Part shown: piece by piece, positions 1-8,770 of the stretch
Layout: each line of letters starts with the position of its first letter
How positions within the stretch are numbered: position 1 is the first letter of the stretch
Origin: Bradyrhizobium erythrophlei
GTDB taxonomy: Bacteria; Pseudomonadota; Alphaproteobacteria; Rhizobiales; Xanthobacteraceae
Assembly (NCBI RefSeq): GCF_900142985.1
Contig: NZ_LT670849.1
Location: 5,410,501-5,474,500, forward strand
Length of the DNA: 64,000 bases
Direction of reading: 5' to 3'
Notes under the pieces: model-generated
Seen by the model: only the letters and a program-made list of their open reading frames with translations
Told to the model about the DNA's origin: nothing
The model's database searches: none
Position numbers and translations under genes: made by a program

Positions 1-302
1 ACAAGCGCGGCGCAACCATGCAGGCGCCGCTTGCGCTGGTCGGGTTTGTCCTGGGGCTCGTGGCGTGGTGGCAGACCTCCCATCCCGGGTTCCTCATCGG
101 GGCACTTCTGATCATCGCGCCGTGGCCCTGGACGTTGATCGTCATCAAGCCGACCAACGACGCCTTGCTGGCGACGGAGCTGGACGCAGCCGGCCCGCTG
201 TCGCGCGCGCTCATCGTCAAATGGGGCGGTATCCACGCGGTGCGAACCGTGCTTGGGGGATTGGCGACGGCGGCATTTTTTTGGGCGTGCCTGTCGCGCT
301 AA
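1..302 (+). CDS. DUF1772 family membrane protein, 3' part (cut by window edge)
   Basis: The reading frame is open to the left edge (in phase from base 3), so the ATG at 18 is probably internal. The visible 94 residues are two hydrophobic segments joined by a loop with the DUF1772 pattern: a conserved IAPWPWTL then PTN stretch, followed by a WGGIHAVRT segment leading into the last helix. Family members are about 150 aa small integral membrane proteins of unknown function, some called anthrone-oxygenase-like. The function here is not known. It is followed after 39 bp by another membrane protein gene on the same strand. Confidence 0.7.
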   Translation, partial: KRGATMQAPLALVGFVLGLVAWWQTSHPGFLIGALLIIAPWPWTLIVIKPTNDALLATELDAAGPLSRALIVKWGGIHAVRTVLGGLATAAFFWACLSR

Positions 303-341
303 TGTAAGGACCCGCAATCAATAAGAGGTTGTTCGCAGCCG

Positions 342-920
342 ATGCCGTCGTCCGGTCAAATTGGCCTTCATTACGCCTACAAGGCTTCGCTGATCGGATC
401 GGCGCATCAGTTCGATCTGACGGAGCAGGGCTTGTCCTGGCGGATCTCCGGCCGCTCCGGCCTCTGGCCTTATGCTGACATCGCCAGCGTGCGGCTGTCC
501 TATCGGCCGGTTTCGATGCAGGCACGGCGTTTCCGCGCCGACGTCGGCAACAGTAGCGGCGGAAGGCTTTCGATTTTTTCGACAAGTTGGCAGACCGCCG
601 CGCTGATGGCGCCGCAGGACAAAGACTATCGCGACTTCATCACCGAACTGCATGCGCGCATGGCGAAGGCCGGAAGCCGGGCGGTGCTGACCGGCGGTCT
701 TGGTCCGCGGCTCTATGTGGCGGCGATCGTATGTGTGGCGCTGGTGGCGATCGCGATGGGGGGGCTGATGGTGCAGTCGGCCGCCTCAAGCCAATGGGCA
801 GGCGCGCTGTTTCTTGTGGGCTTCGCCGCTCTGTTCGCGTGGCAGGTCGGCGGCTTCGTCAGGCGCAACAAACCGCTGACCTACCGCTTCGGCGAAGTGC
901 CGCAGACGTTGTTGCCGTAA
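342..920 (+). CDS. Hypothetical membrane protein
   Basis: This 192-aa protein is not assigned to a named family. Its first 120 residues are soluble and look like a PH-like or YcxB-like layout, with the motif WPYADIASVRLSYRP near residue 42. Two predicted transmembrane helices follow, at roughly residues 124-147 and 152-172, and then a basic segment (VRRNK). It is codirectional with the DUF1772 gene and may share its transcript. The ATG at 342 has only a distant AGAGG upstream, so the start is moderately certain. Confidence 0.6.
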   Translation: MPSSGQIGLHYAYKASLIGSAHQFDLTEQGLSWRISGRSGLWPYADIASVRLSYRPVSMQARRFRADVGNSSGGRLSIFSTSWQTAALMAPQDKDYRDFITELHARMAKAGSRAVLTGGLGPRLYVAAIVCVALVAIAMGGLMVQSAASSQWAGALFLVGFAALFAWQVGGFVRRNKPLTYRFGEVPQTLLP

Positions 921-1109
921 GCGTTCCGGATTTATTGCTCCGAGAACAATGTTTGGCTTGCACCGAGACATTGACGCGTTCATTTAAGGTCCATCAAGCC
1001 CATGATGCTCCGAGGGCTGCCAGGGCGGCCTTGAGGGGTTGAGTGCAAGGCGCGCTTCGCGGCGCGCCGACGGCATCGCCTTGTCGCGCGGCTTGCCATG
1101 GAGACGAAA

Positions 1110-1334
1110 ATGACCGCGAGTTCCTTCAACATCCGCACCAGTGCGTCACGCGAATGGGGCCGGTGGCTTTCCGCAGGCATGACCCGCGTGATGACCTTTT
1201 GGGCGCGCCGGGAAACCATCAAGATGCTGCGCGAGCTCGACGACCATCAGCTCCGCGACATCGGACTTCCGCGTCACCAGATTGAATCGGCGGTCAAACG
1301 CCGCAAGGACTCGGGCGCAGAGCTAGCTCGATAG
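1110..1334 (+). CDS. DUF1127 domain small protein
   Basis: A 74-aa basic protein. Its C-terminal half has the DUF1127 (YjiS-like) signature: RRETIKMLRELDDHQLRDIGL, then a basic tail. The ATG at 1110 is preferred over the in-frame ATG at 1098 because GGAG at 1100-1103 sits 6 nt before it. Small DUF1127 proteins in alphaproteobacteria are linked to RNA turnover and to phosphate or stress adaptation; the role here is not shown. The gene converges on the universal stress protein gene, with a palindromic repeat element between them. Confidence 0.75.
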   Translation: MTASSFNIRTSASREWGRWLSAGMTRVMTFWARRETIKMLRELDDHQLRDIGLPRHQIESAVKRRKDSGAELAR

Positions 1335-1353
1335 ATCGCGCGATCGCGATCCG

Positions 1354-1538
1354 CTAGTGTCCTGATTCCGAAGTTCGCATCATCTTGCGGCCCCGCCTTT
1401 GCGAACTTCGGAATCGAAAGGACACTAGCAAACCTATTGATCTAGTGTGGCTTTGGTTCAGAAGTCCGCATGACGAACTCGCGGCACAAATGATGCGGAC
1501 TTCTGAACCGCCACATTAGTGTCCTGATTCCGAAGTTC
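1354..1538. repeat. Paired palindromic repeat, copy 1
   Basis: Two hairpins and a third fragment. Hairpin a is 1354-1428: outer arms CTAGTGTCCT / AGGACACTAG, inner arms GATTCCGAAGTTCGC / GCGAACTTCGGAATC, and a 3-nt bulge GAA on the right side. Hairpin b is 1442-1519: outer arms CTAGTGTGGC / GCCACATTAG, inner arms GGTTCAGAAGTCCGC with its complement, and a TTT bulge on the left side. The linker AAACCTATTGATCT resembles the linkers of the other copies. A truncated unit (1517-1538) repeats the left half of hairpin a and runs into the stop codon of the stress protein gene. Confidence 0.85.
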
Positions 1539-1962
1539 AGTGCCGCACCACCAGCACCGAGCATTTGGCGTAGCGCACGACATGGCCGGCATTCGAGCCC
1601 AGGAAATAGGTGCGCATGGCCGGCCGGTGCGAGGTCATCACGATCAGGTCGGCTTTGACCGTGGCGGCCTCTTCGAGAATCTCGTGATAGATGCCGCCCT
1701 GGCGCACCGCACTCGAGATGCGCGTCGCCTCAACGCCGGATTCGCGGGCAATGATCGCAAGCGCCTCCTCCGAAGTCTCGCGCTGCTGAACGTCGAAATC
1801 TGCCGGAACGTATTCGGCCAGCATCACCGGCGTCATCGGCAGCACGTTGAGAAGCCTGATCTTGCCGTTCGAATTCTGCGAGAGGGTCGCGGCCGTGGCG
1901 AGAGCAGGGCGCGCGAGATCGGTGTCCGCCAGATCGAGCGGTACGAGGATGGAACTGAACAT
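1537..1962 (-). CDS. Universal stress protein, UspA family
   Basis: A 141-aa single-domain Usp. The N-terminal beta strand ILVPLDLAD and the C-terminal FLGSNAGHVVRYAKCSVLVVR match the Usp fold. The C-terminal motif resembles the ATP-binding GX2GX9G(S/T) loop, but the second glycine-serine pair is replaced (KCSVLVV), so nucleotide binding is uncertain. A strong GGAGGG lies about 6 nt before the ATG. Usp proteins bind ATP or partner proteins and help survival under stress. The TGA stop overlaps the end of a palindromic repeat fragment, which suggests the repeat marks or truncates the natural 3' end. Confidence 0.88.
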   Translation of the reverse strand: MFSSILVPLDLADTDLARPALATAATLSQNSNGKIRLLNVLPMTPVMLAEYVPADFDVQQRETSEEALAIIARESGVEATRISSAVRQGGIYHEILEEAATVKADLIVMTSHRPAMRTYFLGSNAGHVVRYAKCSVLVVRH

Positions 1963-2067
1963 CTATCCCTCCTGTAAGATGCCGGTTCGGGAACAGCTTA
2001 GCACAGTTTGGCAAGTGTTCTGGAAGTGAGACCTTAGTCGTCCTGATGGTCCGTCAAGCCCACTCCA

Positions 2068-2601
2068 CTAGGTCTGCTTTAACAATTTCGGACTGACGAA
2101 CAGCTCGAGCCGGCCGCGCCGGATCCGGACGTCGGTCCAGTCGTCGATGTCGAAATCGAGAATCGCAAGGCCCGCCGTCGGCAGGTTGTCGGCCAGCGCC
2201 TCGCGGCCTGCGGCGTCGCCGCTGCCGGCGAGCGCGAAGGCGAGTTCATGCATTCCGGGATTGTGTCCGACCAGCATCAGCCGCTTCGGGTCGGAGACCG
2301 ACGCGTTGCGAACGGTTTCAAGCAATTGGGAGACATCCGCGCCGTAAAGTTCCGGCGTCAGTTCGACCTGGGGCGCCGTCGCAAGCTCCTTCATCGCTTC
2401 CCAGGCGATTTCCCAGGTCTGGTGCGCCCGCACCGCGTGCGAAACCAGCACGAGATCAGGGAATGGCGGATTTCGGCCGATAAAGCGGCCAATCTCGACG
2501 GCATCGTGGCGACCACGATTATCCAGCCTGCGGTCCTGATCGCGGCCACTCGGCGCGTCGTGTTCGGTCTTGGCGTGCCGCAACAGCATCAGACGGCGCA
2601 T
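2068..2601 (-). CDS. SixA-like phosphohistidine phosphatase
   Basis: A 177-aa histidine phosphatase. The N-terminus MRRLMLLRHAKTEH carries the catalytic RH motif of the phosphoglycerate mutase-like superfamily. A second histidine occurs in VLVSHAVRAHQT and the conserved LVGHNPGMHEL lies further on. This matches SixA-type enzymes, which remove phosphate from histidines of phosphorelay proteins. The start at 2601 is set by this N-terminus; the frame stays open further upstream only as antisense of the next gene. The gene is divergent from the FAD oxidoreductase, with 90 bp between them. Its target cannot be read from the context. Confidence 0.82.
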   Translation of the reverse strand: MRRLMLLRHAKTEHDAPSGRDQDRRLDNRGRHDAVEIGRFIGRNPPFPDLVLVSHAVRAHQTWEIAWEAMKELATAPQVELTPELYGADVSQLLETVRNASVSDPKRLMLVGHNPGMHELAFALAGSGDAAGREALADNLPTAGLAILDFDIDDWTDVRIRRGRLELFVSPKLLKQT

Positions 2602-2632
2602 GGAGCATCCCGATTCGATTTCTCGTGGCCCA

Positions 2633-2647
2633 ATTCTAACATTCGCA
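2633..2647. repeat. Relic half-site of the palindromic repeat family
   Basis: ATTCTAACATTCGCA at this position is identical to the left inner arm of hairpin b in the copies near 19465 and (with one change) 21323, and the bases before it (GTGGCC) resemble the outer arm. No right arm follows. It lies in the short divergent region between the SixA-like and FAD oxidoreductase genes. Chance identity over 15 bp is unlikely but not excluded. Confidence 0.5.
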
Positions 2648-2691
2648 CCCAAGCGCTGGTAGCAACGGTCTGAATTTCGTAAGAAAACGGC

Positions 2692-4155
2692 ATGAGCGAT
2701 ATACTTGACGGAACGGCCAGTGAAGGTGAGACGGCCCGCGCGCGGCTGACCTTCGATCTGGATGCCGACATTTGCGTGGTCGGCGCAGGGCTTGCCGGCC
2801 TGACGGTTGCGCTGGAAGCGGCGCGCCTCGGCGCGAGCGTCGTCGTGCTGGAGGGTCGCCACGTCGGCTGGTCGGCCTCCGGCGGCTTGCTCGGCACCGT
2901 GATGCCGGGCTTCGGCCTCGGCTTGAAGGATTTGATCGCGCGCATCGGCCTCGAGGACGCCAGGGAGCTCTGGGACTTGTCGAAGGAAGGCGCCGACTAT
3001 GTCCGCGCCCAGGCCACTGAGCAGCAGATGCCGGGGATTGCGGTCACCGACGGCGTGCTCGAAGTCTCCAACGTCGATGCCGGCGACCGCCTGATCAGCG
3101 AATTGCAAGTGCTTAGCGAAGACTTCGCAACCGAAGTCGAAGGTTGGCAAATCGATCAGGTCCGCGCTCGGCTCAGGACCGATCGCTATTTCCACGGCGT
3201 CTACTTTCCGAAGGCGTTCCAGATCGATGGCCGCAAATACGTGCACGGCCTTGCAGAATTGGCGACGCGGGCAGGTGCGCGGATTTTCGAAGACACGCCG
3301 GTCGTTGGCATCGACGCATCCGGAATTCGCAAGCGCATCGTCACCCCGTCGGCGCGGCTGCGGGCCTCGCACATCGTTCTGGCCGGCAACGTGCACCTCG
3401 GCGCGCCTTCGCGGCGTCTGTCGGAAACGCTGTTGCCGGTCTGGCGTTACGCCGGGATCACCGAGCCGCTCGGCGATCGCTTAAGCGATGTGATCGCCTT
3501 CAAGGGATCGGTGATCGATACCGATGGCATCGATCAATTCAGAATCGTCGAAGGCGGCCGTTTGATGTGGGCAAGCCCGGAAACCACCTGGGATGCCCGC
3601 CCGCGACGGCAGGCCGCCGGCATTGCGCGCCGCATCCGCACCATTTTCCCCCAGCTTGGGCGGGTGCAGATCGAGGATGTGTGGGGCGGCGCGACCGGCC
3701 AGACCGTGCACGGCATGCCGCAGGTCGGACAGTTGCGCCGGGGGCTTTGGGTCGCGAGCGGATTTGGCCGGCAAGGGTTGGCGACCAGTGCGATGGCCGG
3801 ACAACTGATCGCCCGCAGCATTCTCTGGGGCGATGAACGCTGGCGGCTGTTTTCGCCGTTCGAACTCGTGTGGGCGGGCGGCATCACCGGCCGGGCGGCC
3901 GGCCACCTGATCGGCCTCTGGGAACGCGGAAGTTCGGCCGCCGCCGGCGCGCTCGCCCGTTATCGCGAGCGGTTGCGCGAGCAGGAGCGCATCCGCGAAG
4001 AGCGGCTTGCCGAAGCCAACCGGCTGGCGGGGATGAGACCGATGCGGTCCCAGCCGCCGCCCGGCCAGCCAAGCCCGAGACCTCAGCGCAGTCCTCAACC
4101 GGCGGAGCATCCGGAAGCACCGGTGGTGGCCGGTCCGGGCGAGCGGAGCGTCTGA
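2692..4155 (+). CDS. FAD-dependent oxidoreductase (DAO family, PuuB-like)
   Basis: A 487-aa flavoprotein. The dinucleotide-binding GAGLAG is at residues 31-36 and the acidic residue for the ribose (VVLEG) at 54, followed by the HVGWSASGG loop typical of glycine/D-amino-acid and gamma-glutamylputrescine oxidases. The C-terminal FAD motif (SGFGRQGLATSAMAGQLIA) is present. The last 80 residues are an unusual charged then proline-rich tail (QPPPGQPSPRPQ), longer than in the usual family. It likely oxidises an amine or amino acid, but the substrate cannot be read from the sequence. No polyamine genes lie nearby. Confidence 0.8.
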   Translation: MSDILDGTASEGETARARLTFDLDADICVVGAGLAGLTVALEAARLGASVVVLEGRHVGWSASGGLLGTVMPGFGLGLKDLIARIGLEDARELWDLSKEGADYVRAQATEQQMPGIAVTDGVLEVSNVDAGDRLISELQVLSEDFATEVEGWQIDQVRARLRTDRYFHGVYFPKAFQIDGRKYVHGLAELATRAGARIFEDTPVVGIDASGIRKRIVTPSARLRASHIVLAGNVHLGAPSRRLSETLLPVWRYAGITEPLGDRLSDVIAFKGSVIDTDGIDQFRIVEGGRLMWASPETTWDARPRRQAAGIARRIRTIFPQLGRVQIEDVWGGATGQTVHGMPQVGQLRRGLWVASGFGRQGLATSAMAGQLIARSILWGDERWRLFSPFELVWAGGITGRAAGHLIGLWERGSSAAAGALARYRERLREQERIREERLAEANRLAGMRPMRSQPPPGQPSPRPQRSPQPAEHPEAPVVAGPGERSV

Positions 4156-4278
4156 TGCCTTTAAAACTCGCGGGAACGTGAGAAATTGTCGTTCGGCCGG
4201 GTGTAACTTTCCCGGTCGGTGGCCGTATTTGAGAGCGAACGGGTTCTGCCGCCTTGCACCCTTGCACGGAGATATCAG

Positions 4279-4785
4279 ATGATCGATCGCCGTATTCTGC
4301 TCGCTTCTACCGCCGGTTTGTTTGGCTTTGCGGCGCTGCGCTGGCTGCGTGGCGAAGCTGCTCTGGCCGCAACGGAAGAAAAGTTCGAGATCGAAAAGAC
4401 CGACGCGGAGTGGCGCGCCCAGCTCACACCGCAGCAATATGAAATCCTGCGCAAGGAAGGCACCGAGCGCCCGTGGACGAGCCCGCTGCTCAAGGAGCAT
4501 CGCAAGGGCACGTTTGCCTGCGCCGGCTGCGACCTGCCGCTGTTTGCTTCCGAGACCAAGTTCGAAAGCGGCACCGGCTGGCCGAGCTTCTATCAGCCGC
4601 TGGAGAATGCCGTCGGCAAGCGCGAAGACCGGACTTTCGGCATGAAGCGCGTCGAAGTTCACTGCCGGCGTTGCGGCGGCCATCTCGGCCACGTTTTCGA
4701 CGATGGTCCGAAGCCGACCGGCCTGCGCTATTGCATGGACGGCTTCGCCCTGACGTTCCATCCGGCGGCGCCGACGGCGAGCTGA
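4279..4785 (+). CDS. msrB: Exported peptide-methionine (R)-S-oxide reductase
   Basis: A 168-aa MsrB. Two zinc-binding CxxC pairs are visible (C81/C84 in CAGC and C129/C132 in CRRC), as is the catalytic Cys152 in RYCMDG. The [10 protein letters not shown] motif and [11 protein letters not shown] are typical. The ATG at 4279 is chosen because CGGAGAT ends 5 nt before it and because it gives a signal peptide that starts [10 protein letters not shown]; the paired arginines suggest Tat export. The enzyme repairs oxidised methionine with the R configuration, here probably in the periplasm. An earlier in-frame ATG at 4219 would bury the signal. A terminator follows. Confidence 0.93.
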   Translation: MIDRRILLASTAGLFGFAALRWLRGEAALAATEEKFEIEKTDAEWRAQLTPQQYEILRKEGTERPWTSPLLKEHRKGTFACAGCDLPLFASETKFESGTGWPSFYQPLENAVGKREDRTFGMKRVEVHCRRCGGHLGHVFDDGPKPTGLRYCMDGFALTFHPAAPTAS

Positions 4786-4843
4786 CATCCGGCACTCGTC
4801 CGGAACTTTGCTCCCGGCAATTGTTGCCCGCCCGGCAATTGTG

Positions 4844-4870
4844 CCCCGGTCCTTGTGAACGGGGTTTTTT
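4844..4870 (+). terminator. Rho-independent terminator after msrB
   Basis: Stem CCCCG / CGGGG with an 11-nt loop, followed directly by six T residues. It separates msrB from the sigma-54 promoter of the hook operon. Confidence 0.75.
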
Positions 4871-4904
4871 GTTTAAGTCATTGAATTTGTTGTAATTCAC
4901 TGTT

Positions 4905-4920
4905 TGGCACGGCGATTGCG
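4905..4920 (+). promoter_or_regulatory. Sigma-54 promoter of flgE-flgK-flgL
   Basis: TGGCACG-N4-TTGC matches the RpoN consensus completely, with GG at 4906-4907 and GC at 4918-4919, exactly 12 nt apart. Transcription would start near 4931, giving a leader of about 64 nt before flgE. Class III hook genes of Caulobacter-type flagella use sigma-54 with FlbD. Confidence 0.85.
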
Positions 4921-4994
4921 ATGTCTCCCTCGAGGACGGCCATGCGTGGGCAAAAGGCCCCCGGTGTCCTGGGATCGAACGTGGAGACAAAGTT

Positions 4995-6830
4995 ATGGGT
5001 ATCTTCGACGCGCTAAATACCTCGGTAGGCGGCCTTCAGGCTCAATCCTTCGCGTTGCAGAACATATCGGGCAACATCGCGAACGCCTCCACCGTCGGCT
5101 ACAAGGGCATCAATACCAGCTTCGAAGATCTGATTCCGGCAGCGCTGGCGGTGAACAAACAGGTCGCCGGCGGCGTCACCGCGCACGCGCAGCAGACCAT
5201 CACCACGCAGGGTACGGTTTCGAACTCGACGGTCGCAACCAACATCGCCATCAACGGCGACGGCTTCTTTGACGTGCAAAAGCCGACCGGCATCACCGAC
5301 AACGTCCCGACGTTCAACGGGGTCACCGACTACACGCGCGCCGGCGATTTCCAGGTCAATGCGCAGGGCTATCTGGTCAACAGCGCCGGCTACTACCTGA
5401 TGGGTACGGCGGTCGACCCGAAGACTGGCAATGCGCTCGGCAGCGTGCCGACGGTTCTGCAATTCAACAACAACTTCGTTCCGGCGCAGGCGACGACGAC
5501 GATTCAATATGCCGCCAACCTGCCGACGGTGCCGGTGACCCAGGCAAGTCCGAATGCAACGCAGGGGTCTTTCGTCTCCAAAGGCGGACTCAACCCGGCC
5601 GATTTCAGCCAAAACCCCGAGGTTCTGGGCACGGCGCCGCCGGCGTTCGGCAATTCAGCTGTGGTCGGCAACCAGGTCATCATCGGCGGGACCCCGATCA
5701 CCTCGGGGACGGCACTGAGCACGTTGCCGACCAGCATCGCCGGGAAGTCCATCACCGTCGATGGGCACGTGATCGATTTCTCGAGCACCGTCGCGACCTC
5801 GGGCTCGTTCTCGGGGGCAGGGCCGTTCACCATCAACGTCAATGATCCGACAACCGGCACCCCTCCAGGCTCCACCGTCGGAACGTTGCTTGGCGCCATC
5901 GACACGATCAATGGCAATACCACCAACCCGAGCACCATCAGTACAACCGGTACACCTGGTGAGATCACGCTGAACACCGGCTTAGCCAACAATCTGGTGA
6001 TCACGGACAACAATTCGAACGCGATATTCTCGCAGCTCGGTTTCTCGGCGGACCCGGCGGCAACCCGGACGGGCGGCGGCGGTACCGGTACCGGCGCGGT
6101 GGCCAACTCCGATTTGACGACCTTTGACAACGAGAGCATCAGCGGTGGGGCCATCACGGTCTATAATTCGGCCGGTACGCCGGTCAACGTTCAGCTCCGC
6201 TGGGCGCTGGTCGCCCCGAACACCTGGAATCTCTTCTACCAGAGCAATTCGACCCCGACGCTGCCGAGCGATACGACCTGGACCAACGTCGGTCAGACCT
6301 TCACCTTCAACTCCAACGGCAACCTGGTGAGCCCGACGGGCGGTGGCATCACCATCCCGAACCTCACGGTCAACAATCAGCAGGTCGGAGACGTTCGACT
6401 CAACATCGCCTCCGGCGCGCTGTCGCAATTTGCGTCCACCACCGGTAACGCGACCGTCGGCCAGATCACGCAGAACGGTTTTGCCGCCGGTCAGCTCCAG
6501 TCGGTGGCCATCAACAACAGCGGACTCGTGGTCGGCACGTTCTCCAACGGCCAGAACATCGATCTGGCCTCGATCACGCTGTCGCACTTCAACGGCACCA
6601 ATTATCTGCAAGCGCTCGACGGTCAGGCCTATGCGGCGACTGCCGAGTCCGGACCGGCGATCCAGGGCGCCTCCGGCTCGATCGCGGGCTCGTCGCTCGA
6701 AGGTTCCAACACCGATATCGCCGACGAATTCACGAAGCTGATCGTGACCCAGCAGGCTTATTCGGCCAACACCAAGGTGATCACCACGGCCAACGACATG
6801 GTTCAGAGTTTGCTGAACGTGTTGCGTTGA
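4995..6830 (+). CDS. flgE: Flagellar hook protein FlgE
   Basis: A 611-aa hook subunit. The N-terminus MGIFDALNTSVGGLQAQS with NISGNIANASTVGYKG is the rod/hook axial signature. The C-terminus (TDIADEFTKLIVTQQAYSANTKVI) is the matching coiled-coil end. It is longer than the enterobacterial protein (about 400 aa) because of a Ser/Thr/Gly/Asn-rich middle. That middle contains a module at about residues 250-350 (GTLLGAIDTINGNTT, then GEITLNTG, then SQLGF) resembling one in FlgL. It polymerises into the hook outside the cell. Start at 4995 lies 7 nt after GGAGAC. It is first in the operon. Confidence 0.96.
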   Translation: MGIFDALNTSVGGLQAQSFALQNISGNIANASTVGYKGINTSFEDLIPAALAVNKQVAGGVTAHAQQTITTQGTVSNSTVATNIAINGDGFFDVQKPTGITDNVPTFNGVTDYTRAGDFQVNAQGYLVNSAGYYLMGTAVDPKTGNALGSVPTVLQFNNNFVPAQATTTIQYAANLPTVPVTQASPNATQGSFVSKGGLNPADFSQNPEVLGTAPPAFGNSAVVGNQVIIGGTPITSGTALSTLPTSIAGKSITVDGHVIDFSSTVATSGSFSGAGPFTINVNDPTTGTPPGSTVGTLLGAIDTINGNTTNPSTISTTGTPGEITLNTGLANNLVITDNNSNAIFSQLGFSADPAATRTGGGGTGTGAVANSDLTTFDNESISGGAITVYNSAGTPVNVQLRWALVAPNTWNLFYQSNSTPTLPSDTTWTNVGQTFTFNSNGNLVSPTGGGITIPNLTVNNQQVGDVRLNIASGALSQFASTTGNATVGQITQNGFAAGQLQSVAINNSGLVVGTFSNGQNIDLASITLSHFNGTNYLQALDGQAYAATAESGPAIQGASGSIAGSSLEGSNTDIADEFTKLIVTQQAYSANTKVITTANDMVQSLLNVLR

Positions 6831-6876
6831 TCGGCGCCGGCCTGTTCCGGCGTGATCTAATACAAGGCGGGTAAAG

Positions 6877-8745
6877 ATGGGTTTGAGTTCTGCCCTTGCC
6901 AGTGCGGTGGCCGGCCTGCGTGCCAACCAGGCCGCGCTTTCGATTACGTCGGCGAATGTCGCCAACGCCAACACGCCTGGTTATGTCGCCCAGTCCGTCA
7001 ACCAGATCGAGGTGGCGAGCGGCGGCTCCGGCTCATCGGTCCTGGTGACCGGCGTCACCCGTGACATCGATCAGTTCATCCAGGGGCAGCTTCGCACCGA
7101 GACCGGCGGCGCCGGCTATGCCAACCAGATCTCGAACATCCTCGGGCAACTGCAAAGCATCTACGGTACGCCCGGGGGCACCGGTACGCTGGAGTCTGCG
7201 TACAACAATTTCACCTCCGCCATCCAGGCGCTGCAGACCAACACGACCGGATTGGCGGCGCAGACCACGGCGTTGAGTGCGGCACAGACACTGGCGCAGA
7301 CGATCAACACGACGTCGCAGGGCATCCAGACGCTGCGCACCAACGTCAACCAGGACATCAGCAACTCGGTGGCGCAGGTCAACACCGACCTGAAGCAGAT
7401 CGCGGCGATCAATACCAAGCTTCAAAGCCTGAGCGCGACCGATCCGTCCGCCGCTACGCTGCAAGATCAGCGCGACGCCGCCATCAACGACGTCTCGAAA
7501 TATGTCGACGTGAAAGCCGTCAACAGTGGCGTCAACGGTGTCAACGTCTTTACGACCACGGGCGTTCAACTTGTCGGCGACGGCCAGGCATCGCAATTCA
7601 ACTTCAGCGCGGCGGGAACGCTGAGCCCGACGTCGCTGTACAATACCGATCCGACCAAATCCACCGTCGGCACGCTGACCGTGACGCTGCCCAATGGCGC
7701 GAGCCTCGATGCCATTGCCAACAAGGTGATCAGCTCCGGCCAGATCGCCGCCGACATAACACTGCGCGACCAGACGCTGGTGCAGGCGCAAACTCAGGTC
7801 GACCAGCTCGCCGCGACGCTTTCAAGTTCGCTGTCGGATCAGACCACGCAGGGCACCGCGGTGAATCCCTCCGCGTCGCTTTCCGGATTCACGCTCGATC
7901 TGTCCAACGTGCAGCCCGGCAATTCGATCAACCTGACCTACACGAACAATGCCGGCCAGCAGCAGCAGGTGCAGATCGTCCGCGTCGACGATCCCAAGGC
8001 GCTGCCGCTGGCAAACCCGCCGGGCGCCAGTCCGCAGGTGATCGGGGTCAACTTCACCGGCGGTATCACGTCGGTGGTGTCGCAGTTGAACGCCGCGCTC
8101 GGCCAGACCCATCTGCAATTCGCCAACTCATCTGGATTGTTGCAGGTCGCCGCCAACCCGGCCGACAACGTTACCGTGAATTCGGCCTCGACCACCACGA
8201 CGGTCACCTCGTTGACCAGCGGCAGCCCGCAACTGCCGTTTTTCACCGACTCAAGCTCGCCCTATACCGGCGCGATCACCGGCGCCGGTTCGGAGTTGAC
8301 CGGCTTTGCGCAGCGGATCCAGGTCAATCCGGCGCTGCTCGCCAATCCCGCGAACGTCACCGTGTACAGCAATTCGCCGCCGACGCCGGCCGGCGACACC
8401 ACGCGCTCGGATTTCATCTTCTCGCAGCTGACGTCCAGCACCTTCAGCTATTCGCCGCAGACCGGGCTCGGTTCGACCACAGCGCCGTTCAAGGGCACCA
8501 TCGGCAATTATATTCAACAGTTCATCAGCCAGCAGGCCACGGCTGCAAACTCCGCCACGCAACTCCAGCAAGGCCAGAGCGTCGTCGTCAGTACCTTGCA
8601 GCAGAAATTCAATACGACCTCGGAAGTCAACATCGATTCCGAGCTGTCGAACCTGATCGCGTTACAGAATTCCTACGCGGCCAACGCCCACGTGATGTCG
8701 GTCGTCCAGAGCATGATGCAGACCCTGATGCAGGTCCAACTTTAG
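6877..8745 (+). CDS. flgK: Hook-filament junction protein FlgK (HAP1)
   Basis: A 622-aa protein. The N-terminus MGLSSALASAVAGLRANQAAL with SANVANANTPGYV marks axial proteins, and the following long helical section (FIQGQLRTETGGAGYANQISNILGQLQSIYG) is typical of FlgK. The C-terminus (VNIDSELSNLIALQNSYAANAHVM) matches. It forms the first junction ring between hook and filament. It lies 46 bp after flgE and 25 bp before flgL, so the three genes are one transcription unit. Confidence 0.95.
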   Translation: MGLSSALASAVAGLRANQAALSITSANVANANTPGYVAQSVNQIEVASGGSGSSVLVTGVTRDIDQFIQGQLRTETGGAGYANQISNILGQLQSIYGTPGGTGTLESAYNNFTSAIQALQTNTTGLAAQTTALSAAQTLAQTINTTSQGIQTLRTNVNQDISNSVAQVNTDLKQIAAINTKLQSLSATDPSAATLQDQRDAAINDVSKYVDVKAVNSGVNGVNVFTTTGVQLVGDGQASQFNFSAAGTLSPTSLYNTDPTKSTVGTLTVTLPNGASLDAIANKVISSGQIAADITLRDQTLVQAQTQVDQLAATLSSSLSDQTTQGTAVNPSASLSGFTLDLSNVQPGNSINLTYTNNAGQQQQVQIVRVDDPKALPLANPPGASPQVIGVNFTGGITSVVSQLNAALGQTHLQFANSSGLLQVAANPADNVTVNSASTTTTVTSLTSGSPQLPFFTDSSSPYTGAITGAGSELTGFAQRIQVNPALLANPANVTVYSNSPPTPAGDTTRSDFIFSQLTSSTFSYSPQTGLGSTTAPFKGTIGNYIQQFISQQATAANSATQLQQGQSVVVSTLQQKFNTTSEVNIDSELSNLIALQNSYAANAHVMSVVQSMMQTLMQVQL

Positions 8746-8770
8746 GTTCCAAGCGTAAGGCGGTTTCCAG

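Noticed and set aside
2602..3396. Upstream extension of the SixA-like frame on the minus strand
   Set aside because: It is antisense to the FAD oxidoreductase; homology begins at the M at 2601.
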